Of a stretch of DNA of 64,000 nucleotides, positions 1 through 7,440 are shown piece after piece. The DNA lies in the NCBI RefSeq assembly GCF_011300215.1, contig NZ_CP049866.1:1178001-1242000 (forward strand). Direction: 5' to 3'. A program made the position numbers and the translations under genes. Within the stretch, counting starts at the first letter, position 1. The number at the start of each line of letters is the position of its first letter. Under the pieces are notes generated by a model. The model did not search any database. It was given only the letters and a program-made list of their open reading frames with translations, and was not told where the DNA came from. The stretch is from Nocardioides piscis (GTDB taxonomy: Bacteria; Actinomycetota; Actinomycetes; Propionibacteriales; Nocardioidaceae).

Positions 1-1796
1 ACCGCTCGATCAAGCTCGGCCTGCCCGAGGCGACCCTCGGACTCCTCCCGGGCGGCGGCGGGGTGACCCGCGTCGTGCGGATGCTCGGCCTGCAGCCCGC
101 GCTGATGGACGTGCTGATGTCGGGCACCCAGTTCGACCCGCAGAAGGCGCTCGCCAAGGGCCTCATCGACGAGGTCGTCGCCACGCAGGAGGACCTGGTC
201 CCGGCCGCCAAGGCCTGGATCATGAGCGTCAAGGACGACCCCGAGGCCGCGCAGAACCCGTGGGACCGCAAGGGCTACAAGATGCCCGGCGGCACGCCGC
301 GCTCGCCCGGCCTGGCCGCGTTCCTGCCCGCCTTCCCGGCGCTGCTGCGCAAGCAGACCAAGGGCGCGGTCTATCCCGCCCCCCGCGCGATCCTCAGCGC
401 GGCGGTCGAGGGTGCCAGCACCGACTTCGACACTGCCTCGCGGATCGAGTCGCGCTATCTCACCAACCTGATCGTCAACCAGCAGTCGAAGGACATGATC
501 CAGGCGTTCTTCTTCGACCTGCAGGCGATCAACTCCGGCTCGCTGCGCCCCGACGGCGTGGAGAAGTTCACGGCCACCAAGGTCGGCGTCCTCGGCGCCG
601 GGATGATGGGTGCGGGCATCGCCTACTCGTGCGCCCGCGCCGGCATGCAGGTCGTGCTCAAGGACGTGACGCAGGAGTCGGCCGACAAGGGGCGCGACTA
701 CACCGCCAAGCTCAACGCCAAGGGCATCGAGCGCGGCAAGCTCACACAGGAGAAGGCCGACGAGCTGATCGGTCGCATCACCGCGACCGCATCGCCGGAG
801 GACCTCGCTGGCTGCGACCTCGTGATCGAGGCCGTCTTCGAGGACCCCGCCCTCAAGGCCAAGGTGTTCGCGGAGATCGCACCGTTCGTCAACCCCGACG
901 CGCTGCTCTGCTCCAACACCTCGACGCTGCCGATCACCGAGCTCGCCGAAGGTGTCGACCGCCCGGCCGACTTCATCGGGCTCCACTTCTTCAGCCCCGT
1001 GGACAAGATGCCGCTGGTCGAGATCATCCGCGGCAAGGAGACCTCCGACGAGGCGCTGGCCAAGGCCTATGACGTCGTCCAGCAGATCAAGAAGACCCCG
1101 ATCGTGGTCAACGACAGCCGTGGCTTCTACACCTCGCGCGTCATCGGCACGATGGTCAACGAGGGCCTGGCGATGCTGGCCGAGGGCGTCCACCCGGTCT
1201 CTCTCGAGCGGGCCGCGACCCAGGCGGGCTATCCGGTCGGCACGCTGCAGCTCTCCGACGAGCTCAACATGGAGCTGATGGCCAAGATCCGAAAGGCCAC
1301 CATCGACGCGGCCGAGCGCGACGGCAAGGACGCCCCCGTCCACCCCGCCGACGACGTCGTCACCACGATGATCGAGGCGGGTCGGCCCTCGCGGCTCAAG
1401 GGTGCCGGCTTCTACGAATACGACGAGAACGGCCGTCGCACCCGCATCTGGCCCGGTCTCGGCGAGCTCTTCCCGGTCGCCGAGCAGCAGATCCCGTTCC
1501 AGGACATGCAGGAGCGCCTGCTCTTCATCGAGGCGATCGAGACCGCGAAGTGCTTCGAGGAGGGCGTGATCACCTCGGCGGCTGCGGCCAACATCGGCTC
1601 GATCATGGGCATCGGCTTCCCTGCGCGGACCGGCGGTGCGGCGCAGTTCATGCTCGGCTACGAGCGCGACGGGCAGGTCGGCCTGTCGGCGTTCATCGCT
1701 CGCGCCGACGAGCTCGCAGCGGCGTACGGCGAGAAGTTCGCTCCCAGCGCCTATCTGCGCGACCTCGCGGCGAAGGGCGAGTCCTTCCCCGCCTGA
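1..1796 (+). CDS. Enoyl-CoA hydratase / 3-hydroxyacyl-CoA dehydrogenase multifunctional protein, 5' truncated by window
   Basis: Beta-oxidation enzyme that hydrates 2-enoyl-CoA and then oxidises the 3-hydroxyacyl-CoA with NAD+. The frame is open from base 3, so the start lies outside the window. The first visible residues belong to the crotonase-fold domain (LGLPEATLGLLPGGGG). A Rossmann NAD-binding motif (VGVLGAGMMGAGIA) begins near base 584, followed by the SNTSTLPI loop, HFFSPVDKMPLVEI and the C-terminal dehydrogenase domains with GFYEYDENG. About 597 residues are visible, against roughly 700 for FadB/FadJ proteins, so about 100 N-terminal residues are missing. A thiolase partner often lies upstream in such operons but cannot be seen. 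The gene is followed by a 70-bp palindrome. Family assignment is firm; chain-length preference is unknown. Confidence 0.93.
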   Translation, partial: RSIKLGLPEATLGLLPGGGGVTRVVRMLGLQPALMDVLMSGTQFDPQKALAKGLIDEVVATQEDLVPAAKAWIMSVKDDPEAAQNPWDRKGYKMPGGTPRSPGLAAFLPAFPALLRKQTKGAVYPAPRAILSAAVEGASTDFDTASRIESRYLTNLIVNQQSKDMIQAFFFDLQAINSGSLRPDGVEKFTATKVGVLGAGMMGAGIAYSCARAGMQVVLKDVTQESADKGRDYTAKLNAKGIERGKLTQEKADELIGRITATASPEDLAGCDLVIEAVFEDPALKAKVFAEIAPFVNPDALLCSNTSTLPITELAEGVDRPADFIGLHFFSPVDKMPLVEIIRGKETSDEALAKAYDVVQQIKKTPIVVNDSRGFYTSRVIGTMVNEGLAMLAEGVHPVSLERAATQAGYPVGTLQLSDELNMELMAKIRKATIDAAERDGKDAPVHPADDVVTTMIEAGRPSRLKGAGFYEYDENGRRTRIWPGLGELFPVAEQQIPFQDMQERLLFIEAIETAKCFEEGVITSAAAANIGSIMGIGFPARTGGAAQFMLGYERDGQVGLSAFIARADELAAAYGEKFAPSAYLRDLAAKGESFPA

Positions 1797-1820
1797 GGTC
1801 TGCCACCACGCTCCTCACCT

Positions 1821-1890
1821 TGTAACGCGCTGTTCAGCGCACCACCGCGTCGTTGCGACGGCGCGGTAGTGCACCGGACAGCGCGTTACA
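1821..1890. repeat. 70-bp imperfect palindrome, copy 1 (TGTAACGCGCTGT arms)
   Basis: The arms TGTAACGCGCTGT (1821-1833) and ACAGCGCGTTACA (1878-1890) are perfect inverses. Almost all remaining interior positions also pair, and the mismatches are of G-T type, so an RNA copy could fold into a nearly continuous 30+ bp hairpin with G-U wobbles. A relative with the same arms lies at 34224-34295. It sits between the beta-oxidation gene and the ABC ATPase gene and has no T-tract. Confidence 0.85.
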
Positions 1891-1953
1891 TGTCCCCGGG
1901 GGACTCGGCCCGTTCTCATGTGCAGACGAGCCGACTCGGGGAGGATGGGGCGA

Positions 1954-2649
1954 GTGAGCCAGCCCGCCATCGCCGTCCGTGACCTCCATGTGCGCTTCGG
2001 CGACGTCGAGGCCGTCTCGGGCGTCGACCTGGTCGCCGATGCCGGCCACGCGACGGCGCTGCTCGGTCGCAACGGGGCCGGCAAGTCCACCACGATGAAG
2101 GTGCTTGCTGGCGTGGTGCCGCCGAGCGCCGGGCAGGTCCTGGTCGCCGGTCACGACGCCAGCACCGACCCCTTGGGCGTACGGCGATCGGTGGGTTATT
2201 GCCCCGACGTCGGCGGCCTGGTGCCGCGGGCCACGCCCTGGGAGCACCTGCAGCTCTCGGCGAGCCTGCGCCGGATGCCGGCCTGGGAGGCCCGTGGCCG
2301 CGAGCTGCTGGAGCGCTTCGAGCTCGGTGACGTCGCCCATCGCGTCGTCGGCGGGTTCAGCCACGGCATGAGCCGGCGGCTCAGCGTCGTCCTCGCGGCC
2401 CTCCACGAACCGGCGGTGCTGCTGCTCGACGAGCCCTTCGACGGGGTCGACCCGATCGGGGTGGAGGCGACCCTCGAGGTGATCGCGGACGCGCGGGCGC
2501 GGGGAGCGTGCACGCTCGTCTCGACCCACCTGCGCGAGCTGGCGATGCAGGCCTGCACCTCGGCGGTGGTGCTGCGCGGCGGGGCGCGGGTCGCCACCAT
2601 GGACGCCGGCGACCTCACCGGCGAGGCCTATCGTGCGCTCCTCGACTGA
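1954..2649 (+). CDS. ABC transporter ATP-binding protein (ABC-2 type)
   Basis: Cytoplasmic ATPase subunit of an ABC exporter, 231 residues. Walker A is GRNGAGKST near residue 40 and Walker B with the catalytic Glu is VLLLDEPFDGVD. The signature loop reads FSHGMSRRLSV, so the usual SGG is SHG, a substitution at a conserved Gly. The start is set at GTG because GGGGAGG at 1938-1944 sits nine bases upstream; an ATG at 1945 directly abuts that Shine-Dalgarno and is less likely. The stop lies 17 bases inside the next gene, a membrane protein, so the two are translationally coupled and probably form one transporter. The substrate cannot be told from sequence. Confidence 0.9.
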   Translation: MSQPAIAVRDLHVRFGDVEAVSGVDLVADAGHATALLGRNGAGKSTTMKVLAGVVPPSAGQVLVAGHDASTDPLGVRRSVGYCPDVGGLVPRATPWEHLQLSASLRRMPAWEARGRELLERFELGDVAHRVVGGFSHGMSRRLSVVLAALHEPAVLLLDEPFDGVDPIGVEATLEVIADARARGACTLVSTHLRELAMQACTSAVVLRGGARVATMDAGDLTGEAYRALLD

Positions 2650-4198
2650 GACGGGCCGCCCGTCGTCGCAGACCTGGCTCGACGCGGCCGCCGACCTGGG
2701 CCACGTCCTGCGGTTCCGAGGCCGTACTGTCCGCCGGCGCCGTGCCGCCACGGCAGCGCTCGTCGGGGTCCTCGGGCTGACCGTCCTGCTGGCCGCCTCC
2801 CCGGCAGGCTGGGACGAGCAGGGCTCCGGTGTCCTCGCGACGCTCGTCCGCGACCTCGCCGACGGGCTGCGCGCCAACCTGGGACTCGGCTACGCCTCGT
2901 GCCTGCTCCTCGGGATCGGCGCCTCGATGGGCGCCGGTGGTGGCCGCGAGCTGCTCTCACGCAGTGAGCTGGCGATCCACCCGGTGGGTCCCCGGACCGA
3001 GCACCTCGGCGCACTGGCGCTGAGCCCGGTCAACCTCGCCTGGCTCATCCAGCTGTGGGGGCTGCTCGCCATCACCGCCCTCGTCGCTCCGCCCGGACGG
3101 TTGCCCGGCGCCCAGGTGGTCGTCGTGCTGTGGGTGCTGGCGGCCACGGCGATCGCCCAGCTGGTGGGCTGGGGGGTCGAGGGCGTACGCCGACTCGAGC
3201 ACGGTGTCGGCGCCGTACGCCTCGGTCTGGGGCTGGTCGCCGCAGCTGTCGTCGCGCTCCAGCTGAGCGGCCGGCTGGTCGACGTCGGTCGTGCACTGCC
3301 CACCACCTGGCTCGCCGAGGCCTCGCTGACGCAGGAGTGGGAGGCGGCTGCCGTCGCCGCAGCACTCGTCGCCGTGGCCGCCGGCTGGCTGGGCGCCTGG
3401 CCGGCTCGCTGGGCCCTCGGCCTGCCGCCGCGCGAGGAGCTGAAGGCCGACTCCGGGGTGCACGAGGCCAGGCACGCGCCGCGACCTCGGCTGCTCTCGC
3501 CCGAGCTGGCCCTGCTGCTGCGGCTGGACCGGGGCTCGGTCTGGCGGTCGGTGGGGATGCGCCGCGGCCTGATCGTGCTGGGGCTCGGACCCGGACTGAT
3601 CGCCCTCGTCACCCCCATGCAGTGGGGCACGGTGCTGATGCTGCCCGGCCTGGCCGCGAGTGGCGCCGCGCTGCTGTTCGGCGTCAACGCCTGGTGCCTC
3701 GACGGGCGCGGAATGGTCTGGCGCGAGTCGCTCCCGGTTCCCGCAGGCGTGACCTGGGCGGCACGGGCGTGGGTGACGGGCGAGTGCATGGTCGTCGTCT
3801 CGGGGATCACGGTCGTGCTGGCGGCCGTCGGCACGGGCCTGCCGTCGCCGGCGATGGGCATCGCCGTGACGGCGTGCTGGCTGGTCGTGCTCGTCCAGGT
3901 CCTGGCGGTGACGATGTCGTGGTCTGTCCGCAACCCGTTCTCGGTCGACCTCTCCTCACCGCGGGCCACCCCGGCCCCCCACGCCGTGATGGCCGGCTAT
4001 GCGGGTCGGCTGTCCGCGTCCACCACGATGACGTCGCTGTTCTTCGGCGGGCTCGCGGCAACCGGGATCTGGTGGCTGCCACTGGCGGTCGCCCCGGTCT
4101 TCCTGCTGTGGTCGGGGCTGCGACTGCGACGGGCGCGGACGCGATGGCTCTCGCCACCGGTCCGCGCCCGCATCGCGCTCACCGTCGCTGCGGTGTGA
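2633..4198 (+). CDS. Multi-pass membrane protein, probable ABC permease subunit
   Basis: A 521-residue integral membrane protein with many hydrophobic segments (for example VVVLWVLAATAIAQLVGW, VRLGLGLVAAAVVALQL and ITVVLAAVGTGL) and a cytoplasmic N-terminus rich in Arg. No named domain is recognisable by eye. Overlap with the upstream ABC ATPase gene and the lack of any other permease make it the likely transmembrane half of that transporter. GTG was chosen as start because it gives the coupled overlap and leaves an Arg-rich stretch before the first membrane segment. It ends 10 bases before the convergent membrane-protein gene on the other strand. Confidence 0.8.
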   Translation: MRSSTETGRPSSQTWLDAAADLGHVLRFRGRTVRRRRAATAALVGVLGLTVLLAASPAGWDEQGSGVLATLVRDLADGLRANLGLGYASCLLLGIGASMGAGGGRELLSRSELAIHPVGPRTEHLGALALSPVNLAWLIQLWGLLAITALVAPPGRLPGAQVVVVLWVLAATAIAQLVGWGVEGVRRLEHGVGAVRLGLGLVAAAVVALQLSGRLVDVGRALPTTWLAEASLTQEWEAAAVAAALVAVAAGWLGAWPARWALGLPPREELKADSGVHEARHAPRPRLLSPELALLLRLDRGSVWRSVGMRRGLIVLGLGPGLIALVTPMQWGTVLMLPGLAASGAALLFGVNAWCLDGRGMVWRESLPVPAGVTWAARAWVTGECMVVVSGITVVLAAVGTGLPSPAMGIAVTACWLVVLVQVLAVTMSWSVRNPFSVDLSSPRATPAPHAVMAGYAGRLSASTTMTSLFFGGLAATGIWWLPLAVAPVFLLWSGLRLRRARTRWLSPPVRARIALTVAAV

Positions 4199-4208
4199 TC
4201 GGCGTCGA

Positions 4209-5149
4209 TCAGGCAGCGACCTGCTCGCCCTGGAGGGTGCGGTAGGCGTAGGCCTGGGCCAGCACGACGACCGGGATGGCCACGAGCAGGCCGATGAGGC
4301 ACAGCAGCGCGCCGACGATGTAGGCGGCGAGGCAGGCCATGAAGAACACGATCAGCGTGCCGGCGTTGGCGATGGTGAACGAGACGCTGGCCTTGATCGC
4401 CTCGACGGCTGGGAGCCCCTTGTCGATGATGAAGTGGAGCGTGAACGAGGTCAGGAACATCACCGCGAACCCCGGCAGGATGCAGAGCAGGAAGCCGATG
4501 AACGTGGCGACGGCGATGATCAGCGACGCGACGAGCACCTGCAGCCAGTTGATGCCTGCGAACATCGAACCGAGAGAGATCGGCCTGCCGTGGGTGAGGT
4601 CGAGCGCGCCCTTGACGATGCCGGCCTGGATCGCCAGCTGGACCACCAGGCTGACCACGCCGAAGAACATCGAGGCCATGATCGACGCGCCGAGCAGCCC
4701 GCTGCTGGCGGGGCCGCCCTCGAACTCGCCGGTCTCGGGGTTGTATTCCATCGTCGAGCTCGAGCCCGCGCTCAAGCCACCGGTCACCACGCCCTGGATG
4801 ATCTGGATGATCGCCACGGCGGCGAAGAGCACCACCGCGGCGAGCAGGATCGACCCGAGGTTGGCCTGGAGCTTGCGCCAGCCCCAGCCGAACGCGTCAC
4901 CGACGCCGAACTGCGCGGGCCCACCCGGCCCCCGGGGCCGCTGGTCCCGCCATAGGGCGGCTGGCCGTACGGCGGCTGGCCGCCGCCGGCGCCGTAGGGC
5001 TGGCCATAGGGGTCGGCCGGGGGCTGTCCGTAGCCGGGCGGGCCCTGCGGGGGCGGTCCGTAGCCGGGCTCGCCGGGCGGACCCTGCGGGGGCTGCTGGC
5101 CGTAGGGGTTCTGCGGGGTCTCGTCTGGGGTGTCGCCGTAGTTGGTCAT
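4209..5149 (-). CDS. Pro/Gly/Tyr-tailed multi-pass membrane protein, frameshifted
   Basis: The N-terminal ~75 residues are a PGQ/Y-rich tail (MTNYGDTPDETPQNPYG...), followed by a hydrophobic domain starting FGVGDAFGWGWRKLQANLG with about four or five membrane helices. The two halves lie in different frames. Adding one G to the five-base run at 4929-4933 restores a continuous GPGGPGGPAQFGVGDAF. ATG at 5149 has a good GAGGGAAG ribosome site. The architecture resembles tailed membrane proteins of unknown function that are common in Actinobacteria. The minus-strand neighbour upstream, an RDD protein, carries the same kind of tail. The break may be a sequencing error or real; the function is unknown. 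Confidence 0.72.
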
Positions 5150-5223
5150 GCTTCCCTCGTGTGTGTGGTGGTGCTGAAGAGCCGTGAGCCTAGTGACGGG
5201 GTGTGACACCGGCCACAACGGGA

Positions 5224-5253
5224 CCGACCCGCCCGGAGGACCGGACGGGTCGG
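5224..5253 (-). terminator. Stem-loop after the RDD gene
   Basis: Arms at 5224-5236 and 5241-5253 pair with one internal mismatch (CCGACCCG/CGGGTCGG plus CCGG) around a four-base loop. It begins just 3' of the RDD gene stop. No U-run follows, so termination is plausible but not demonstrated. Confidence 0.5.
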
Positions 5254-5268
5254 CAGGTGGAGCGTGGG

Positions 5269-5868
5269 TCAGCCCTTGGGCTGGTCGATGACGTAGGTGC
5301 CCATCACCTTGTCGGCGAACGTCTGGCGCTTGGCGTCCCACAGCGGCCACAGGTAGCCGATGTTGCAGGGCAGGCTGTCGAGGATGTGGGCGAGCTGGCG
5401 CACGAACGACATGCCGGCGCCGACCGGCTGGCCGGTCTCGGCCTTCACCAGCTTGATGCCCATGACGCCCTTGCCGATGGTGTAGCCGGTCTTGCCCTGC
5501 TTGATGCAGTAGTTCCAGATGAAGTAGGCGAGGTAGAGCACCAGGCTCAGCAGCATGAGGATCAGCGCGAGGCCGGTGGAGCCCTCGTCGATGGTCATCT
5601 GGCCGGTGACGGGGTCGACCTCGGCCGAGCTGGAGGCCATGCCCGCCGCGATGCCGTAGGGGATGAACAGCGGGATCGCGATCAAGGCGTCGATGACGTA
5701 GGCGCCGACGCGCTTGCCCCAGTGGGCGAAGGTGACGCCCTGCGGGACGCCGGCGGGCTGGCCGTAGGGCTGGCCGTAGGGCTGGCCGTACGCGCCGCTC
5801 TGCTGTGCGTTCGGGTCCTGCGGGCCCGCGCCGTACGGATCGGTGGGCGGGTTCTCATAGCTGGACAT
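5269..5868 (-). CDS. RDD family membrane protein with Gly/Tyr/Pro-rich N-terminal tail
   Basis: A 199-residue protein. Residues 1-45 are low-complexity with repeats of YGQP. The RDD domain follows: HWGKRVGAYVIDALIAIPLF carries the conserved Arg and first Asp in helix 1, then a second helix (GLALILMLLSLVLYLAYF), then YTIGKGVMGIKLVKAETGQPVG and DAKRQTFADKVMGTYVI, the family C-terminus. RDD proteins sit in the cytoplasmic membrane and their role is mostly unknown; some are transport-related. ATG 5868 is preceded by a GAGGGGAA ribosome site. It lies upstream of a second tailed membrane protein on the same strand and may be co-transcribed, although a stem-loop separates them. Confidence 0.9.
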   Translation of the reverse strand: MSSYENPPTDPYGAGPQDPNAQQSGAYGQPYGQPYGQPAGVPQGVTFAHWGKRVGAYVIDALIAIPLFIPYGIAAGMASSSAEVDPVTGQMTIDEGSTGLALILMLLSLVLYLAYFIWNYCIKQGKTGYTIGKGVMGIKLVKAETGQPVGAGMSFVRQLAHILDSLPCNIGYLWPLWDAKRQTFADKVMGTYVIDQPKG

Positions 5869-6034
5869 GTGTTCCCCTCGTGAAGACCGGTAGGTCGATG
5901 GTGGTCGAGCCCTGCTCGAACGGCGGCCACCCTACTGATGACGACCGGTCATGTCCTGCCCCGCTCTGCCGGCCCCGAAACACCCGGTGCGTGGCTGCGT
6001 CGCGGACGGAATCCTCAGGTCCGGAAATTGGGGG

Positions 6035-6062
6035 GTATACCGGGTATGCATACTTGGTATAC
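6035..6062. promoter_or_regulatory. 28-bp palindrome, candidate PadR operator
   Basis: Half sites GTATACC and GGTATAC flank a central GTATGCATAC. Twelve of the fourteen base pairs are symmetric about 6048/6049. It is AT-rich in a GC-rich region and ends 47 bases before the PadR gene. PadR proteins bind such dyads and usually autoregulate, so it is a likely operator overlapping the promoter of the PadR-ABC operon. Confidence 0.7.
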
Positions 6063-6109
6063 AGTCCTGCCATCGCCGGTCACGGGGGCCGGCGGGGGAG
6101 AGGCGAGCG

Positions 6110-6727
6110 ATGACGATCCGCGCGGCGATGCTCGCCCTGCTGGAGCAGGGGCCGATGTACGGCTACCAGCTCCGGGCGGAGTTCGAGCAGCGCACGGGGT
6201 CGACGTGGCCGCTCAACGTCGGGCAGGTCTACACGACCCTGACCCGGCTCGAGCGCGACGGCCTGGTCGAGCACGTCAGCGACGGGGGGTCGCAGGACGC
6301 GCCCGACCAGGCGGCCCAGGTGAGCTATCGCATCACCTCTTCCGGACGGGGCGAGGTGGCGGCGTGGTTCTCCACGCCGGTGCCTCGCACCCAACCTCCC
6401 CGCGACGAGCTGGCGATCAAGCTCGCGATCGCCGTGACCCTTCCCGGCGTCGACGTCACCGGCCTGGTCCAGAAGCAGCGGGCGGCGACGATGAAGGCGC
6501 TGCAGGACTACACCCGGCTCAAGCGCACCGGTCGCGCCGCCCGACCCGACCAGCCCGAGGACCTCGCCTGGTCCCTCGTCCTCGACTCCCTGGTCTTCGA
6601 CGCCGAGGCGGAGATCCGCTGGCTCGACCACTGCGAGGCGCGTCTGCGGCGCGCCGCGGCCGAGGGTCAGCTCCACACACCTGCCCGCCCCGTGCCGGCG
6701 AACCACGAAGAGGAAGTCAGCTCATGA
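6110..6727 (+). CDS. PadR family transcriptional regulator
   Basis: A 205-residue repressor of the PadR type. The N-terminal winged helix is MTIRAAMLALLEQGPMYGYQ with the family YGYQL element, followed by PLNVGQVYTTLTRLERDGLV, the recognition helix. The C-terminal half (residues ~100-190) is a helical dimerisation domain (Vir_C/DUF4180-like). ATG 6110 follows a purine-rich GGGGGAGAGG. Its stop overlaps the ABC ATPase start (ATGA), so it heads a three-gene operon with an ABC exporter, the usual context in which PadR controls a drug or peptide efflux pump. A 28-bp palindrome upstream is the likely binding site. Confidence 0.93.
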   Translation: MTIRAAMLALLEQGPMYGYQLRAEFEQRTGSTWPLNVGQVYTTLTRLERDGLVEHVSDGGSQDAPDQAAQVSYRITSSGRGEVAAWFSTPVPRTQPPRDELAIKLAIAVTLPGVDVTGLVQKQRAATMKALQDYTRLKRTGRAARPDQPEDLAWSLVLDSLVFDAEAEIRWLDHCEARLRRAAAEGQLHTPARPVPANHEEEVSS

Positions 6728-7440
6728 GTGTTGTGCTCCGTCTCGACGACGTCACCCGGGTGCACGGCGAGGGGGCGACGCTGGTGCACGCGCTGCGTGG
6801 CGTCAGCTTCACCGTCCGCGCCGGCGAGCTCGTCGCCGTCATGGGCCCCTCCGGCTCCGGCAAGTCCACGCTGCTCACGATCGCCGGCGGCCTCGACGAG
6901 CCGACCAGCGGCACGGTCAGCGTGGAGGGCTCGCTGCTGGGCGAGCTGGGCGGCGCCGGCCGAGCACGCATGCGGCGTACGTCGATCGGCTACGTCTTCC
7001 AGGACTTCAACCTCATTCCCGCCCTCACCGCGGCGGAGAACGTCGCGCTCCCGCGCGAGCTCGACGGCGAACGGACCAGGGCCGCCAGGGCGCTGGCGCT
7101 GGCCGCGCTCGAGGAGGTCGGCATCGTCGACCTCGCCGACCGGTTCCCCGACGAGATGTCGGGAGGACAGCAGCAGCGGGTCGCGATAGCGCGGGCGATC
7201 GTGGGGGAGCGGCGGCTGATCCTGGCCGACGAGCCCACCGGCGCACTCGACACCGACACCGGTGAGGAGATCCTGCGGCTGCTGCGTGGCCGCTGCGACG
7301 CAGGCGCCGCGGGGGTGCTGGTCACCCACGAGGCCCGCCACGCCGCCTGGGCAGACCGCGTCGTCTTCCTCCGGGACGGTCTCGTCGTCGACGAGTCCGG
7401 CGCCGACGTGGCCGAAGAGCTGCTGGAGGTCGCCCCGTGA
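6724..7440 (+). CDS. ABC transporter ATP-binding protein (MacB/LolD type)
   Basis: A 238-residue ATPase. Walker A is GPSGSGKST, the Q-loop is VFQDFNLIPALTAAENV, the signature is MSGGQQQRVAIARA, and Walker B is LILADEPTGALDTDTG, all typical of the MacB/LolD/FtsE subgroup that partners FtsX-type permeases. ATG overlaps the PadR stop, and the stop overlaps the next GTG start, so the three genes are tightly coupled. A longer in-frame extension to 5938 is possible on paper but crosses the operator and the PadR gene, and is rejected. The likely role is to power a mechanotransmission-type exporter of lipid, peptide or antibiotic; the substrate is unknown. Confidence 0.94.
   Translation: MSVVLRLDDVTRVHGEGATLVHALRGVSFTVRAGELVAVMGPSGSGKSTLLTIAGGLDEPTSGTVSVEGSLLGELGGAGRARMRRTSIGYVFQDFNLIPALTAAENVALPRELDGERTRAARALALAALEEVGIVDLADRFPDEMSGGQQQRVAIARAIVGERRLILADEPTGALDTDTGEEILRLLRGRCDAGAAGVLVTHEARHAAWADRVVFLRDGLVVDESGADVAEELLEVAP

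Noticed and set aside
5938..6723. N-terminal extension of the second ABC ATPase back to 5938
   Set aside because: It would run through the operator dyad and the PadR gene. The ATG at 6724 with ATGA overlap fits the family start exactly.
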